Source of the DNA: Candidatus Rubneribacter avistercoris
GTDB taxonomy: Bacteria; Actinomycetota; Coriobacteriia; Coriobacteriales; Eggerthellaceae
DNA: 59,513 nt
Direction: 5' to 3'
Assembly: GCA_019115845.1 (NCBI GenBank)
Contig: DXCU01000083.1
Coordinates: 1 to 59,513 of the forward strand
Part shown: piece by piece, positions 7,402 through 16,284 of the stretch
How positions within the stretch are numbered: position 1 is the first letter of the stretch
How the letters are laid out: every line of letters begins with the position of its first letter
Notes under the pieces: model-generated
What the model was told of the DNA's origin: nothing
The model's input: the letters and a program-made list of their open reading frames with translations, nothing else
The model's database searches: none
Position numbers and translations under genes: made by a program

Positions 7402-9072
7402 ATGACGAACCAACCGACCGCAGTTTGGGACTCGCTCAAGCGGGACGCCGAAGAGCGCCGGGCCGCTGCGCGGCCCTACGTTCAGGAGGGCAAGGTGGTG
7501 GCCGCCGACGACACGGTGGCGTTGCTCGAGGCCGTTATCAGGCCCGGCGACAAGCTCAACATCGAGGGCGACAACCAGAAGCAGGCCGACTTCTTGGCCG
7601 AGTGCCTGTGCAAGGTCGACCCGGCGAAGGTGCATGACCTGCACATGGTGCAGTCGGTGCTGTCCATGGGCACTCACCTGGACGTGTTCGACAAGGGCAT
7701 TGCCAAGAAGCTGGACTTCTCGTTCTCCGGTCCGCAGGCCGGGCGTTTGGCCGAGTACGTGCGCGAGGGCAAGATAGAGATCGGCGCCATCCACACCTAC
7801 CTGGAGCTGTACGGCCGCTACTTCATGGACCTCACGCCGCGCGTGGCGCTGACCGTGGCCGTGAGCGCCGACAAGAACGGCAACCTGTTCACGGGCTTCA
7901 ACACCGAGGACACGCCCGTCATCGTGGAGGCGACCAAGTTCAAGCAGGGCATCGTGGTGGCCCAGGTGAACGAGATCGTCGACGAGGTGCCGCGAGTGGA
8001 CATCCCCGGCGACTGGGTGGACTTCGTGGTGCAGGCCCCCAAGCCGTTCTACGTGGAGCCGCTGTTCACGCGCGACCCCGCCCTCATCACCGACTCGCAG
8101 GTGCTGCGCGCCATGATGGTGATCAAAGGCATCTACGGCGAGTACGGCATCCAGCGCCTCAACCACGGCATCGGATTTGACACCGCCGCCATCGAGCTTC
8201 TGCTGCCCACCTACGGCGAGGAGCTGGGGCTTAAGGGCAAGATCTGCTCGTACTTCTCGCTCAACCCGCATCCCACGCTCATTCCCGCCATCGAGTCGGG
8301 CTGGGTGAAGTCCGTCCATTCGTTCGGCGGCGAAGTGGGCATGGAGGACTACGTGGCGGCCCGCCCCGACGTGTTCTTCGTGGGTCCCGACGGCACCATG
8401 CGCTCCAACCGCGCGTTCTCGCAGACGGCCGGCCACTACGCGCTCGACCTGTTCATCGGCGGCACGCTGCAGATCGACAAGTACGGCAACTCCAGCACCG
8501 CCACCGCCACGCGCGTGGCCGGGTTCGGCGGCGCGCCCAACATGGGCTGCGACGCGAAGGGCCGCCGCCATGCGACGCCGGGCTGGCTCAAGTGCGGCGA
8601 GGAGTACGGCATCCAAAGCGAGCTGGTGGGCGATCTGCCGCGCGGCAAGCGCCTTGTGGTGCAGCTGCAGGAGACGTTCCGCGAGAAGCTGGCCCCCGGC
8701 TTCGTGGAGGAGCTTGACGCCGTCAAGCTGGCCAAGAACGCCAACCTCGATCTGCCGCCCGTGATGATCTACAGCGACGACCTCACGCACATCGTCACGG
8801 AGGAGGGCATCGCCTACCTGCACAAGTGCACGACCATGGCCGAGCGCATGGCCGCGATCCGTGCGGTGGCGGGCTTCACCTCCGTCGGCATGCAGGAGGA
8901 TCCGGCCGAGACGGCCGGGCTGCGCGAGCGCGGCATCTTCAAGACGCCGGCCGACCTCGGCATCGACGTTGCCCGCGCCAACCGCAGCATGCTTGCGGCG
9001 AAGAACGTGAAAGACCTGGTGAAGTGGTCTAACGGCCTGTACAACCCGCCGGCCCGCTTCCGCAACTGGTAA
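7402..9072 (+). CDS. madA: Malonate decarboxylase alpha subunit (acetyl-ACP:malonate ACP transferase)
   Basis: A 556-residue protein of the MdcA/MadA type, a large relative of the CoA-transferase fold. It exchanges the acetyl group on the acyl carrier protein for malonate, releasing acetate and forming malonyl-ACP. Features are the N-terminal PGDKLNIEGDNQKQADFL segment, the central GIGFDTAAIELLLPTYGEELGLKGK block, and the glycine-rich GNSSTATATRVAGFGGAPNMG. The length matches the family. The ATG at 7402 has an AAAGGAGAG ribosome site. It starts the madAECDHK run, the gene order known from Malonomonas rubra. Confidence 0.93.
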   Translation: MTNQPTAVWDSLKRDAEERRAAARPYVQEGKVVAADDTVALLEAVIRPGDKLNIEGDNQKQADFLAECLCKVDPAKVHDLHMVQSVLSMGTHLDVFDKGIAKKLDFSFSGPQAGRLAEYVREGKIEIGAIHTYLELYGRYFMDLTPRVALTVAVSADKNGNLFTGFNTEDTPVIVEATKFKQGIVVAQVNEIVDEVPRVDIPGDWVDFVVQAPKPFYVEPLFTRDPALITDSQVLRAMMVIKGIYGEYGIQRLNHGIGFDTAAIELLLPTYGEELGLKGKICSYFSLNPHPTLIPAIESGWVKSVHSFGGEVGMEDYVAARPDVFFVGPDGTMRSNRAFSQTAGHYALDLFIGGTLQIDKYGNSSTATATRVAGFGGAPNMGCDAKGRRHATPGWLKCGEEYGIQSELVGDLPRGKRLVVQLQETFREKLAPGFVEELDAVKLAKNANLDLPPVMIYSDDLTHIVTEEGIAYLHKCTTMAERMAAIRAVAGFTSVGMQEDPAETAGLRERGIFKTPADLGIDVARANRSMLAAKNVKDLVKWSNGLYNPPARFRNW

Positions 9073-9102
9073 CCCGAACGGAAAGATCGAAGGAGGCACG
9101 CA

Positions 9103-9423
9103 ATGGCATTGACCGAACTGAGCTTCACGTTCAAAGCCGACGACCCCAAGCCGTTGCCCGTCGAATGGAGCCACACCGGCGTGGTGGGCTCGGGCGACAT
9201 GGAGGTCATGTTCGAGAGGAAGGATCTCGATGGCGCGGTCGAGTTCAAGGTGATCACGCCCGTCACCGGGTTCGACCAGGTGTGGGAGAAGGTGCTCGAT
9301 CGCTTCGTGCGCGACTCCGGCCTGGCGGATGTGAGCGTGGAGATCAACGACAACAATGCGACGCCCGTCGTGGTGGGCATGAGGATGCGCCAGGCGGTCG
9401 AAGAGGCGCGGAAGGAGGCGTAA
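9103..9423 (+). CDS. madE: Malonate decarboxylase acyl carrier protein (delta subunit)
   Basis: A small (106-residue) dedicated acyl carrier protein. Its prosthetic group is the 2'-(5''-phosphoribosyl)-3'-dephospho-CoA thiol typical of malonate and citrate lyase systems, not 4'-phosphopantetheine. The GSGDMEV motif puts the attachment Ser at residue 30. It carries the malonyl and acetyl groups between MadA, the carboxytransferase MadCD and the ligase MadH. The ATG at 9103 follows GAAGGAGG. The ribosome site of the next gene lies inside its last codons. Confidence 0.92.
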   Translation: MALTELSFTFKADDPKPLPVEWSHTGVVGSGDMEVMFERKDLDGAVEFKVITPVTGFDQVWEKVLDRFVRDSGLADVSVEINDNNATPVVVGMRMRQAVEEARKEA

Positions 9424-9426
9424 GCG

Positions 9427-10377
9427 ATGACCGATCAGGACAAGCTCTCGGGCAAAAGCTTTTACGAGGCCACCGCGCGCGAGCGTGCGCGGGGCTTGGT
9501 CGACGAGGGGACCTTCACCGAGCTGTGCGGTCCGGCTGACCGCATGAGCAGCCCGCACCTGCCGGTGCTGGGCGAGGCCATCGAGTTCGACGACGGCGTG
9601 GTGACGGGCGTCGGCCTCGTTGGCAAGCATCCCGTGTTCGTGATCTCGCAGGAGGGCCGCTTCATCGGCGGCGCCGTCGGCGAGGTTCACGGGGCCAAGA
9701 TGGTGGGCACCTTCGGGCTGGCCCGCCAGATGTACGAGCGCATCCTCGAGGAGCATCCCGACGAGCTGGCCGAGCGGCTCCCCGCCGTGGTCATCTCGTT
9801 CGAGACGGGCGGCGTGCGCCTGCACGAGGCCAATGCCGGCCTGCTCGCCCACGCCGAGGTGATGGACCAGATCCAGGAGACGAAGGGCAAGTTCCCCGTC
9901 ATCGCCATGATCGGCAGCAAGGTGGGCTGCTTCGGCGGCATGGGCTTTGTGGCCGCCGCCACCGACGTGGTGGTCATGAGCGAGCTTGGACGCCTGGGCC
10001 TTACCGGTCCCGAGGTCATCGAGCAGGAGATGGGCAAGGCCGAGTTCGACTCCGCGGACCGCGCGCTTGTCTACCGCACCACCGGCGGCAAGCACAAGTA
10101 CATCATGCGCGACTGCAACTACCTGGTCGAGGACTCCATCGCCTCGTTCAAAGAGGCGCTTGCCGACGTGCTGTCCAAGCCCTACGACGAGATCGTGAAG
10201 AACCGTCGCATCGGCTCCGAGGAGCTTGTCGACGAGCAGCTCGACCTCGTGGAGCTGTCCTGCGAGATCCAGCCGAAGGATGCGCGCGACGTGTGGGCGT
10301 ACTTCGGCAACGAGGATCCTGCGGGCATCCCCGAGCAAACCACTGAAGAGTTCCTGCGTGCGGCCAAGCGTCGGTAG
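9427..10377 (+). CDS. madC: Malonyl-ACP:biotin-protein carboxytransferase, beta-type subunit
   Basis: A 316-residue crotonase/carboxyltransferase-superfamily protein. With MadD it moves the carboxyl group of malonyl-ACP to the biotin of MadF. Visible family features are GRFIGGAVGEVHGAKM, the PAVVISFETGGVRLHEANAG stretch, GCFGGMGFVAAATDVVVMSELGR lining the active site, and GPEVIEQEMG. The C-terminal third is more variable and charged. The ATG at 9427 has AAGGAGG in the end of madE. The start of madD follows 12 bases after its stop. Confidence 0.92.
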   Translation: MTDQDKLSGKSFYEATARERARGLVDEGTFTELCGPADRMSSPHLPVLGEAIEFDDGVVTGVGLVGKHPVFVISQEGRFIGGAVGEVHGAKMVGTFGLARQMYERILEEHPDELAERLPAVVISFETGGVRLHEANAGLLAHAEVMDQIQETKGKFPVIAMIGSKVGCFGGMGFVAAATDVVVMSELGRLGLTGPEVIEQEMGKAEFDSADRALVYRTTGGKHKYIMRDCNYLVEDSIASFKEALADVLSKPYDEIVKNRRIGSEELVDEQLDLVELSCEIQPKDARDVWAYFGNEDPAGIPEQTTEEFLRAAKRR

Positions 10378-10389
10378 AGGAGGGAAGCC

Positions 10390-11268
10390 ATGACTGTAGA
10401 GTCGATGATCGGAAGAGGGCGCGACGCGATCGACATGATCGTGGAGGACGGCAGCTTCCATGAGAACAAAATCGGCGACTGGGAGGCCCCTGCGGATCTC
10501 GGTCCCGGCGCCGTGGTGGGCGAGGCGAGGCTCGGCGGCCGCGACGTGGTGGTGATCGCCAACGACGCCCAGGCCTTCAACGAGCGCTTCCCGGTGGTGT
10601 ACTTCGGCGTCATCGGCATGGAAGAGGCCTACAAGATGGCCAAGACGGTGTACCGGGTCATCGACCAGGACGCCGACAAGGAGATCGGCGAGAAGCGCCC
10701 GCTCGTGCTCATCGTCGACACGCCGGGCAACGGGCCGGGCAAGATCGAGGAGATCTTCGGCATGAACAAGGCCACGGGAGCCTACCAACTGGCGCTCGCC
10801 GAGGCCCGCAAGGCGGGGCATGCCGTGATCGCGCTCGTCATCGGGCGCGCCATCTCGGGTGCGTTTTTGTGCCATGGCCTGCAGGCCGACCACATTCTTT
10901 CGTTGTCGCCGGAGTTCGGCACGATGATCCACGTCATGCCCATCACGAGCATCTCGCGCATCACGAAGATGGACATCGAGCGCTTGGAGAAGCTGTCGAA
11001 GGAAAACCCCGTGTTCGCCGCAGGCCCCGAGTTCTTCTACCGCCTGGGCGGCGTGGACGAGCTTGTGGAGAACGTCGAGGACATGGGCAGCGCCGTCGAG
11101 CGCCATATCGGCGAGGTGGAGGCTGCCAAGCTCTCCGGCGAGCCTGACGCCTCGGGCCCCATGTACCACGGCAAGCTTGGCGAGGAGCGCGGCGGGCGCA
11201 CCGTGCGCCTGCCGGTCATCGCGCGGATGCGCGAGGAGTTCGCCGCAGTGGCGGGCGAGTACCTGTAA
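10390..11268 (+). CDS. madD: Malonyl-ACP:biotin-protein carboxytransferase, gamma-type subunit
   Basis: A 292-residue partner of MadC, again of the carboxyltransferase fold. Recognisable elements are the PGNGPGKIEEIFGMNKATGAYQLAL region, the VIGRAISGAFLCHGLQADHILSL oxyanion segment, and HVMPITSISRITKMDIERLEKLS. The N-terminus shows the EDGSFHENKIGDWE start seen in MdcE/MadD proteins. It has a GAGGAGGG ribosome site before ATG 10390. MadC and MadD here are separate genes, as in Malonomonas. Confidence 0.92.
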   Translation: MTVESMIGRGRDAIDMIVEDGSFHENKIGDWEAPADLGPGAVVGEARLGGRDVVVIANDAQAFNERFPVVYFGVIGMEEAYKMAKTVYRVIDQDADKEIGEKRPLVLIVDTPGNGPGKIEEIFGMNKATGAYQLALAEARKAGHAVIALVIGRAISGAFLCHGLQADHILSLSPEFGTMIHVMPITSISRITKMDIERLEKLSKENPVFAAGPEFFYRLGGVDELVENVEDMGSAVERHIGEVEAAKLSGEPDASGPMYHGKLGEERGGRTVRLPVIARMREEFAAVAGEYL

Positions 11269-11278
11269 GGGGTTTGCG

Positions 11279-12373
11279 ATGGAGGATCGGGAGGCGCGAG
11301 CCGTTCTCGAGCAGATGGCCGAGGCCGTTGACGAGTTTTCCACGGCGCCGAGCTTCGCGGAGATGCCGCGGCGCGCGCTGGAGGACAAGCTGGCGGCGGG
11401 GCCGACGAGCGCTCACGTGATCGAGGAGGTGCACACGCCCCTGAACGTGGCCTACGTCACGTTCACCACGGGCAGCACCGCGTTCCAAAACATCGTGGGC
11501 GTCACGCACGAGGAGCTGCCCGAGCGCGTTGCCGCCGGCGTGGCCGCCTTGGAGCGCGTCGGCGCGCAGGCGGGGGAGGACCTGCTTGTGTGCTACCCGC
11601 CGCTGGTCAACGTGTTCTCGCGCCGGGTGTTCGACGATACGGCGGTGCGCCCCCGGTTCTTGTCGCATTCCTCGCGGGACGCGTTTCTGGTCGCGTTGTG
11701 CCGCGACCGTCCGCGTCTGGTGATCGGCGAATCGAGCTTTTTGCGGGCGGCGCTTGAAGATGCGAAGAGGCTGGGGCTTTGGGACTTGGTTCCGCGCGGT
11801 CTTGTCCTCTTTGCGAGCGGGACGCCGCTTGACTTGGAGCTTTTGGAGACGGCGCGGGCGCTGGATGCGTCCGTGCACGACCTGTACGGCTGTCAGGAGT
11901 TCGGTTGGATCGCCATGGACGGCGAGCCGCTGCGAGATGATCTCTCGCTGCTGCCGGAGGGCGAGGGCCGGCTTGCGCTTGCGGTGGGCGGACTGCCCAC
12001 GGGCGATAGCTTTCCCGCAAGCGGCGGGCATGTGCTGGGCGGCGAGGGAAGCCTGCCCACCTACGCTCGCCAGCGCACGAGGTGCGAGCACGACGTGGTG
12101 GTGAAGGCGAGCACGGCCCGTTCCGCCATGACGGTGGAGCGGGCGGCGCGAAGCATCCTGCGCATCAAGGGCAGGGTGGTGCGGGTGGATCCCGAGCTGG
12201 AGACGGGCGCGGTCGCCAACGTGCTGGAGCTTCGGCCCGCCACCGGTTTTGAGGGGTCGTCGCATCTGATCGACGACCCTCGCAAGACCGTGCTGTTCGC
12301 ACGGCTTCTGGAGGCGCAGGAGCGCTTCCAGTCGCAGTCGAAGTCCGACCCGGTGTGGATGAAGCGGAGGTAG
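11279..12373 (+). CDS. madH: ACP-SH:acetate ligase (activates the malonate decarboxylase ACP)
   Basis: A 364-residue adenylate-forming protein that charges the free thiol of MadE with acetate using ATP, starting or restoring the decarboxylase cycle. FTTGSTAFQNIVGVTHEEL resembles the phosphate-binding T(S)GTTG loop of AMP-forming ligases. YGCQEFGWIAMDGEPL and GGLPTGD are further ligase-type blocks. The presence of a MadH gene points to the biotin-dependent Mad type rather than the biotin-independent Mdc type, which uses MdcH with malonyl-CoA. I set the start at ATG 11279, preceded by AAGGGG. A longer frame upstream overlaps madD in a different reading frame and is not credible. Confidence 0.85.
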   Translation: MEDREARAVLEQMAEAVDEFSTAPSFAEMPRRALEDKLAAGPTSAHVIEEVHTPLNVAYVTFTTGSTAFQNIVGVTHEELPERVAAGVAALERVGAQAGEDLLVCYPPLVNVFSRRVFDDTAVRPRFLSHSSRDAFLVALCRDRPRLVIGESSFLRAALEDAKRLGLWDLVPRGLVLFASGTPLDLELLETARALDASVHDLYGCQEFGWIAMDGEPLRDDLSLLPEGEGRLALAVGGLPTGDSFPASGGHVLGGEGSLPTYARQRTRCEHDVVVKASTARSAMTVERAARSILRIKGRVVRVDPELETGAVANVLELRPATGFEGSSHLIDDPRKTVLFARLLEAQERFQSQSKSDPVWMKRR

Positions 12374-12377
12374 GGGA

Positions 12378-13070
12378 GTGAAAGCTCTCTTCAGGCGACA
12401 CGACCTGGTGACCTTGACCGCTTCGGCGCGCCGGGCCATGGCGGTGGAGGTGGTTGGAGATGCGAAGGCGTGGTCGGAGGAGGAGATCCGCGAGCTTGCG
12501 GTCGACGGCTTCGACGGCGTGCTGGTGCCGGGCATCGTGCGGCGCCAGGAGCAGGGGGCGGAGGGCCTGTGCGTGGGGTTTTCGTCCCCCTTCCGCAAAG
12601 ACGGCATGCGTTTGCGCCTGTCGTCGTGCGTCCCCCGCTCGGCGGTGACGCTGGTGCGCGATCCGTACCAGGTGGCGGGGTTGGCCCGAACGGCCATGCT
12701 GCGCCCGCTGCCGGTGTTCGACGCTTTGTCGCGCGCCTTGCGCTTCGCGCGCGGGCAAGGGCTGGCGTGCGGGGTGTTCGGCTCCGCCGCGCTCGAGCTG
12801 GCCACGGGGCTGCCGTATTGCGACGGCACCTCGGATCTGGATTTGCTCGTGCGTTGCGAGGGGTCGGACGAGGCGCAGCGGTTGCACGAAGGGCTGCTGG
12901 ATGTGGAGGAGCGGACAGGCGTGCGGATTGACGCCGAGATCGAGCTTGAGGGCGGATGGGCCGCCAAGCTCGGGGAGTTCTGCTCCGACAGCGGCAGCGT
13001 GCTTGTCAAAGGGTTCAACGACGTGCGGCTCCTTCCCAGGGAAGAGGCCGTCGTCATGAATCATAGGTAA
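12378..13070 (+). CDS. madK: Phosphoribosyl-dephospho-CoA transferase (holo-ACP synthase)
   Basis: Attaches the triphosphoribosyl-dephospho-CoA-derived cofactor made by MadG to Ser30 of MadE. The 230-residue protein belongs to the MdcG/MadK nucleotidyltransferase family. FGSAALELATG followed by SDLDLLVR is the classic GS...DxD nucleotidyltransferase motif (about residues 133-158). An RHDLV N-terminus is also typical of MdcG. The start is a GTG at 12378 with GGGGAG just upstream, four bases after the madH stop. The Met-Ala-Val helix and the acidic third catalytic position near IDAEIELEGG fit the fold. Confidence 0.88.
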   Translation: MKALFRRHDLVTLTASARRAMAVEVVGDAKAWSEEEIRELAVDGFDGVLVPGIVRRQEQGAEGLCVGFSSPFRKDGMRLRLSSCVPRSAVTLVRDPYQVAGLARTAMLRPLPVFDALSRALRFARGQGLACGVFGSAALELATGLPYCDGTSDLDLLVRCEGSDEAQRLHEGLLDVEERTGVRIDAEIELEGGWAAKLGEFCSDSGSVLVKGFNDVRLLPREEAVVMNHR

Positions 13071-13096
13071 CGGTTCTACGAGATAGGAGAACGAAG

Positions 13097-13306
13097 ATGG
13101 ACGTGAAGAGCAGGGTTCCCGGAAAGATGCTCGAGATCAACGTCAAGGTGGGCGACGAGGTGCATGAGAAGGACGTCCTCGGTGTCATGGAGGCCATGAA
13201 GATGCGTCAGAGCATCGCCTGCCCGGCCAACGGCTCGGTCAAGGAGGTCCGCTTCGCCGTCGGCGACCGCGTGAACGCGGGCGACGTGATGTTCGTCATC
13301 GAGTAG
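13097..13306 (+). CDS. madF: Biotin carrier protein of malonate decarboxylase
   Basis: A 69-residue free-standing biotinyl domain. It carries carboxybiotin from the MadCD carboxytransferase to the membrane pump MadB. The biotin acceptor is Lys35 in the canonical EAMKM motif, flanked by the symmetric half-repeats RVPGKM...VGDEV and CPANGSV...VGDRV. Most relatives have a Pro/Ala-rich tether before this domain; here it is absent. It is presumably biotinylated by the BirA encoded at 15481 in the same operon. Confidence 0.95.
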   Translation: MDVKSRVPGKMLEINVKVGDEVHEKDVLGVMEAMKMRQSIACPANGSVKEVRFAVGDRVNAGDVMFVIE

Positions 13307-13369
13307 CGGATGGGGGCGCGGCGCCCTGATGACAAGGCGCCGCGCCCGTCGATTGAAAAGAGGCACGAC

Positions 13370-13759
13370 ATGGTTGTTTACGGATTGGCCTTGCTTGCCG
13401 GTTGCATGTTCCTTGGCTTGTTCTGCGGCGACGTGCTCGGCGTGATAACGGGTGTGAACTCGAACGTCGGCGGCGTGGGCTTCGCCATGCTGGCGCTCAT
13501 CCTGATTTCGGGCAAGCTCATGAAGGAGGGCAAGCTCTCCGAGAAGGCTCAAGAGGGCATCTCGTTCTGGAGCGCGATGTACATTCCCATCGTGGTGGCG
13601 ATGACGGCATGCCAGGACGTGGCGTCGGCCATCACCGGCGGCGGGGTGCTCGCCATCATCGCGGGGATCGTGGCGGTGGTTATTCCGCTGCTTTTGGTTC
13701 CCGTGCTGCAGAAACTGGGCAAGCCTTCGGATCCCTTGCCTCCCATCGAGCAAGATTAG
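13370..13759 (+). CDS. madL: Malonate transporter subunit MadL
   Basis: A 129-residue membrane protein with about four hydrophobic segments that acts with MadM as the malonate carrier. The start MVVYGLALLAGCMFLGLFCGD and the later GFAMLALILISGKLM and MTACQDVASAITGGG blocks fit the MadL family. I chose ATG 13370, with AAAAGAGG about 8 bases upstream, rather than an earlier in-frame ATG. The end is hydrophilic (PSDPLPPIEQD). It is followed by madM after 12 bases. Confidence 0.9.
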   Translation: MVVYGLALLAGCMFLGLFCGDVLGVITGVNSNVGGVGFAMLALILISGKLMKEGKLSEKAQEGISFWSAMYIPIVVAMTACQDVASAITGGGVLAIIAGIVAVVIPLLLVPVLQKLGKPSDPLPPIEQD

Positions 13760-13771
13760 GGGTGACGCGTT

Positions 13772-14536
13772 ATGGATATCATGGGGATCATTAGCGGGAT
13801 CATGTCAAGCTACGGCTTGGTCATGTCGTTTGCGGTGGTCGGCGTTGTTATGTGGATCTCGTACGGGATCTCCAAGCTGACGAAGGGCCGCATCCACGGT
13901 TCGGCCATCGCCATCGTGCTGGGACTGGTGCTCGCCTTCATTGGCGGCATCACCACCGGCGGCAGCAAGGGTTTGAGCGACGTTTCGCTGTTCAGCGGTC
14001 TGGGCGTCATGGGCGGTTCGATGCTGCGCGACTTCGCCATCATCTCCACGGCGTTCGGCGCGCGGCTTGAGGAGATCAAGAAGTCGGGACTTCCTGGAAT
14101 CCTCTCGCTGTTCATCGGCGTGGTGCTGGCGTTCATCATAGGCGTCGTGTTCGCCTTCATCTTCGGATACACGGATGTGGCCAGCATGACCACCATCGGA
14201 GCCGGTGCCGTCACGTTCATCGTGGGGCCGGTCACCGGCGCTGCGGTGGGGGCTTCCTCCGACGTGGTGGCCATCAGCATCGCCATCGGCGTGATCAAGT
14301 CCATCGTCGTCATGATTGCCACACCGGTGCTGGCGAAGCCGCTGCGGCTCAACAACCCCAAGGCTGCGATGATCTACGGCGGCCTCATGGGCACCACGAG
14401 CGGCACGGCGGCGGGCCTTGCGGCCACCGATGCGCGCCTTGTGCCGTACGGGGCCATGACGGCCACGTTCTACACGGGCCTTGGGTGCCTTCTGTGCCCG
14501 TCGGTCCTGTACCTGGCGATGACGATGCTGTTCTAG
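13772..14536 (+). CDS. madM: Malonate transporter subunit MadM
   Basis: A 254-residue polytopic membrane protein with roughly seven or eight hydrophobic segments. Family blocks are FAVVGVVMWISYGISKLTKGRIHGSAIAIVLGL, GGSMLRDFAIISTAFGARLEEIKKSGLPG, and GPVTGAAVGASSDVVAISIA. Together with MadL it imports malonate, probably with cations. The GAxVGASSD stretch probably lines the substrate path, which is inference. It is translated from ATG 13772 after a GGGGTGACG ribosome site. Confidence 0.92.
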   Translation: MDIMGIISGIMSSYGLVMSFAVVGVVMWISYGISKLTKGRIHGSAIAIVLGLVLAFIGGITTGGSKGLSDVSLFSGLGVMGGSMLRDFAIISTAFGARLEEIKKSGLPGILSLFIGVVLAFIIGVVFAFIFGYTDVASMTTIGAGAVTFIVGPVTGAAVGASSDVVAISIAIGVIKSIVVMIATPVLAKPLRLNNPKAAMIYGGLMGTTSGTAAGLAATDARLVPYGAMTATFYTGLGCLLCPSVLYLAMTMLF

Positions 14537-14560
14537 CAAAATGCTGCGGAAGGGGAGGGC

Positions 14561-15427
14561 GTGGACGCGGTTTGCTGGCGTTTGACGGAGCCGGTTATGC
14601 ACGGGCTGCTGCTTGAGGTGGCGACGCCGGGCAAGCCGGGCCTTGTGTGCTCCGACGGCAACGGAAGCCATGACGACATGAGCATCCTGACGTTCATGAG
14701 CGGCTCCGTCGCCCTCCTCCCGCATTTTTACCGCATCGTCGATATGGGCTTACGCTTCGACGGCGAGCCTCCCGAGCTTCTGCGGGAGGTTCGCCGTCTT
14801 GGCGTGGTCGCGGAAGACGAGCTTCTTGCGGCCACGCACGGGGTGAACACGCAGCGCGGCGCCCTGTTCATTCTCGGCCTGCTGTCCGCAGCCGCCGCCA
14901 ACGTCCATCGTCAGCGGGGCGAGGTGCTCCTCCCCGAGGTGTTCGCGTGCGTGCGGGGGGCGGCCTGCGGGATTGTCGAGCGAGAGCTGGGCGGTGTGAA
15001 GGAGCCCGTCACGGCGGGCGAGAAGCTGTACCGGGCTTTTGGCGCCACGGGCGTTCGCGGGGAGGCGGAGGCGGGGTTTCCGCACGTTGAGCGCGAGGGT
15101 TTGCCCGCGCTGCGCGAGGCGTTCGCGGCGGGGCTGACGCTTTCCGAGTCGTTGCGGCATGCGCTTCTCCATATCATGCGGGAAGCGGAGGACACCACGG
15201 TGCTCTGGCGCGGCGGGTCCGAAGGCCTTTCGGGGCTGCGTGCCCTGGCCGACGAAGCGTGCCGCTTGGGCGGGCTTCTCACCGATGCGGGCCGCGAGGC
15301 GTACGGAAGGATCGACGGATATTGCCGCGAGCGCAGGTTGAGCCCGGGCGGCAGCGCCGATCTGCTGTCGGCCACGGTGGCCTGCTACCTATGGGAGAAC
15401 GGTGCGTTTCCCGTCGAGGTGCGCTAG
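14561..15427 (+). CDS. madG: Triphosphoribosyl-dephospho-CoA synthase
   Basis: Makes the cofactor precursor 2'-(5''-triphosphoribosyl)-3'-dephospho-CoA from dephospho-CoA and ATP for loading onto MadE by MadK. The 288-residue protein of the CitG/MdcB family shows [25 protein letters not shown] near the N-terminus. It also has the [17 protein letters not shown] motif and the C-terminal [14 protein letters not shown] block. The start is a GTG at 14561 after GGGGAGGG. In Malonomonas rubra madG precedes madB; here it follows the transporter, an order change within an otherwise conserved set. Confidence 0.9.
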   Translation: MDAVCWRLTEPVMHGLLLEVATPGKPGLVCSDGNGSHDDMSILTFMSGSVALLPHFYRIVDMGLRFDGEPPELLREVRRLGVVAEDELLAATHGVNTQRGALFILGLLSAAAANVHRQRGEVLLPEVFACVRGAACGIVERELGGVKEPVTAGEKLYRAFGATGVRGEAEAGFPHVEREGLPALREAFAAGLTLSESLRHALLHIMREAEDTTVLWRGGSEGLSGLRALADEACRLGGLLTDAGREAYGRIDGYCRERRLSPGGSADLLSATVACYLWENGAFPVEVR

Positions 15428-15480
15428 GCGCGCGGGCGGGGCGGGCTGCGTCCGCGGCCGTTTGAAGAAAGGGCAAAAGG

Positions 15481-16269
15481 GTGCTCGAAGCGAAAGACAT
15501 CGAGGAGCGCCTTGGGGCGGAAAGCCCCTGGCGCGTTTACTCCTATGAGACGGTGACGACCACGATGGCGGAGGCCCAGCGCTTGGCCGAGCAGGGCGAG
15601 GACGAATTCGCGCTGGTGGTGGCCGACTGCCAAACGGCGGGGTCGGGGCGCTTCGACCGCCGATGGTACTCGCCGCCGGGCGAGGGCGTGTGGATGACGG
15701 CGCTGTTTCGGCCCGACCTGTCGCCCGAGCGCGTTCCCCTTTTGACGCTGGCCTCGGCGGTGTCCGTTGCGGAGGCGCTTGGCGATCTGGGCTTTTCCGT
15801 GGGTATCAAGTGGCCCAACGACGTGTTGGCGGCGAGCGGTCCGTTTCGGCGACGCAAGCTTTGCGGCATCCGGGCGGAGATGGCCGTCGAGGGCGACCAC
15901 GTGGCCTGGGCAAGCTCGGGCATCGGGATCAACGTGGGCGCAGCCTCGTTCCCCGAGGAGCTTTCCGGCATCGCCGCCAGCTTGCAGGAGCTTGCCGGCG
16001 CCCCCGTGTCGCGCATGGCGTGTGCATGCGCGGTGCTCGAGAGGCTGGAGGCGAATTACCGCTGCCTTCTGGAGGACGGGTTCTCCCAGATCAGACGTTC
16101 ATGGATCGATCACGCCATCGGCTTGGGCGAGCCGGTGCGCGTAAGCGACGTCGACGGCGAGGTGAGCGGCACCGCCTTGGGCATCGACGAGGAGGGGCAG
16201 CTTCTGGTCGAGGTCCCCGGAGAGGGTGTTCGCGCGATCCTCTCCGGCGATTTGGTGTTCGAGGTGTAG
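15481..16269 (+). CDS. birA: Biotin-protein ligase
   Basis: Activates biotin as biotinyl-AMP and transfers it to the Lys of carrier proteins, here most obviously MadF. The 262-residue protein has the variant nucleotide loop GSGRFDRRW in place of the commoner GRGRxGR, followed by KWPNDV and KLCGI...GIGINVG. It ends in the small SH3-like C-terminal domain. No N-terminal helix-turn-helix is present, so this is a class I ligase without the repressor function. The start is a GTG at 15481. It is the last gene of the malonate operon, and its stop is 15 bases from the stop of the convergent regulator. Confidence 0.9.
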   Translation: MLEAKDIEERLGAESPWRVYSYETVTTTMAEAQRLAEQGEDEFALVVADCQTAGSGRFDRRWYSPPGEGVWMTALFRPDLSPERVPLLTLASAVSVAEALGDLGFSVGIKWPNDVLAASGPFRRRKLCGIRAEMAVEGDHVAWASSGIGINVGAASFPEELSGIAASLQELAGAPVSRMACACAVLERLEANYRCLLEDGFSQIRRSWIDHAIGLGEPVRVSDVDGEVSGTALGIDEEGQLLVEVPGEGVRAILSGDLVFEV

Positions 16270-16284
16270 CGCGTCTTTCGGCTG

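Noticed and set aside
7384..11388. A 1334-residue open frame on the minus strand
   Set aside because: It is antisense to madA, madE, madC, madD and part of madH, and is rich in His, Arg and Ala as expected for the complement of GC-ending codons. It has no recognisable domain.
5622..13306. Assignment of the operon as glutaconyl-CoA or methylmalonyl-CoA decarboxylase
   Set aside because: MadB and the biotin carrier alone would allow it. The MdcA-type transferase, dedicated ACP, cofactor synthesis genes (madG, madK) and MadH are specific to malonate decarboxylase.
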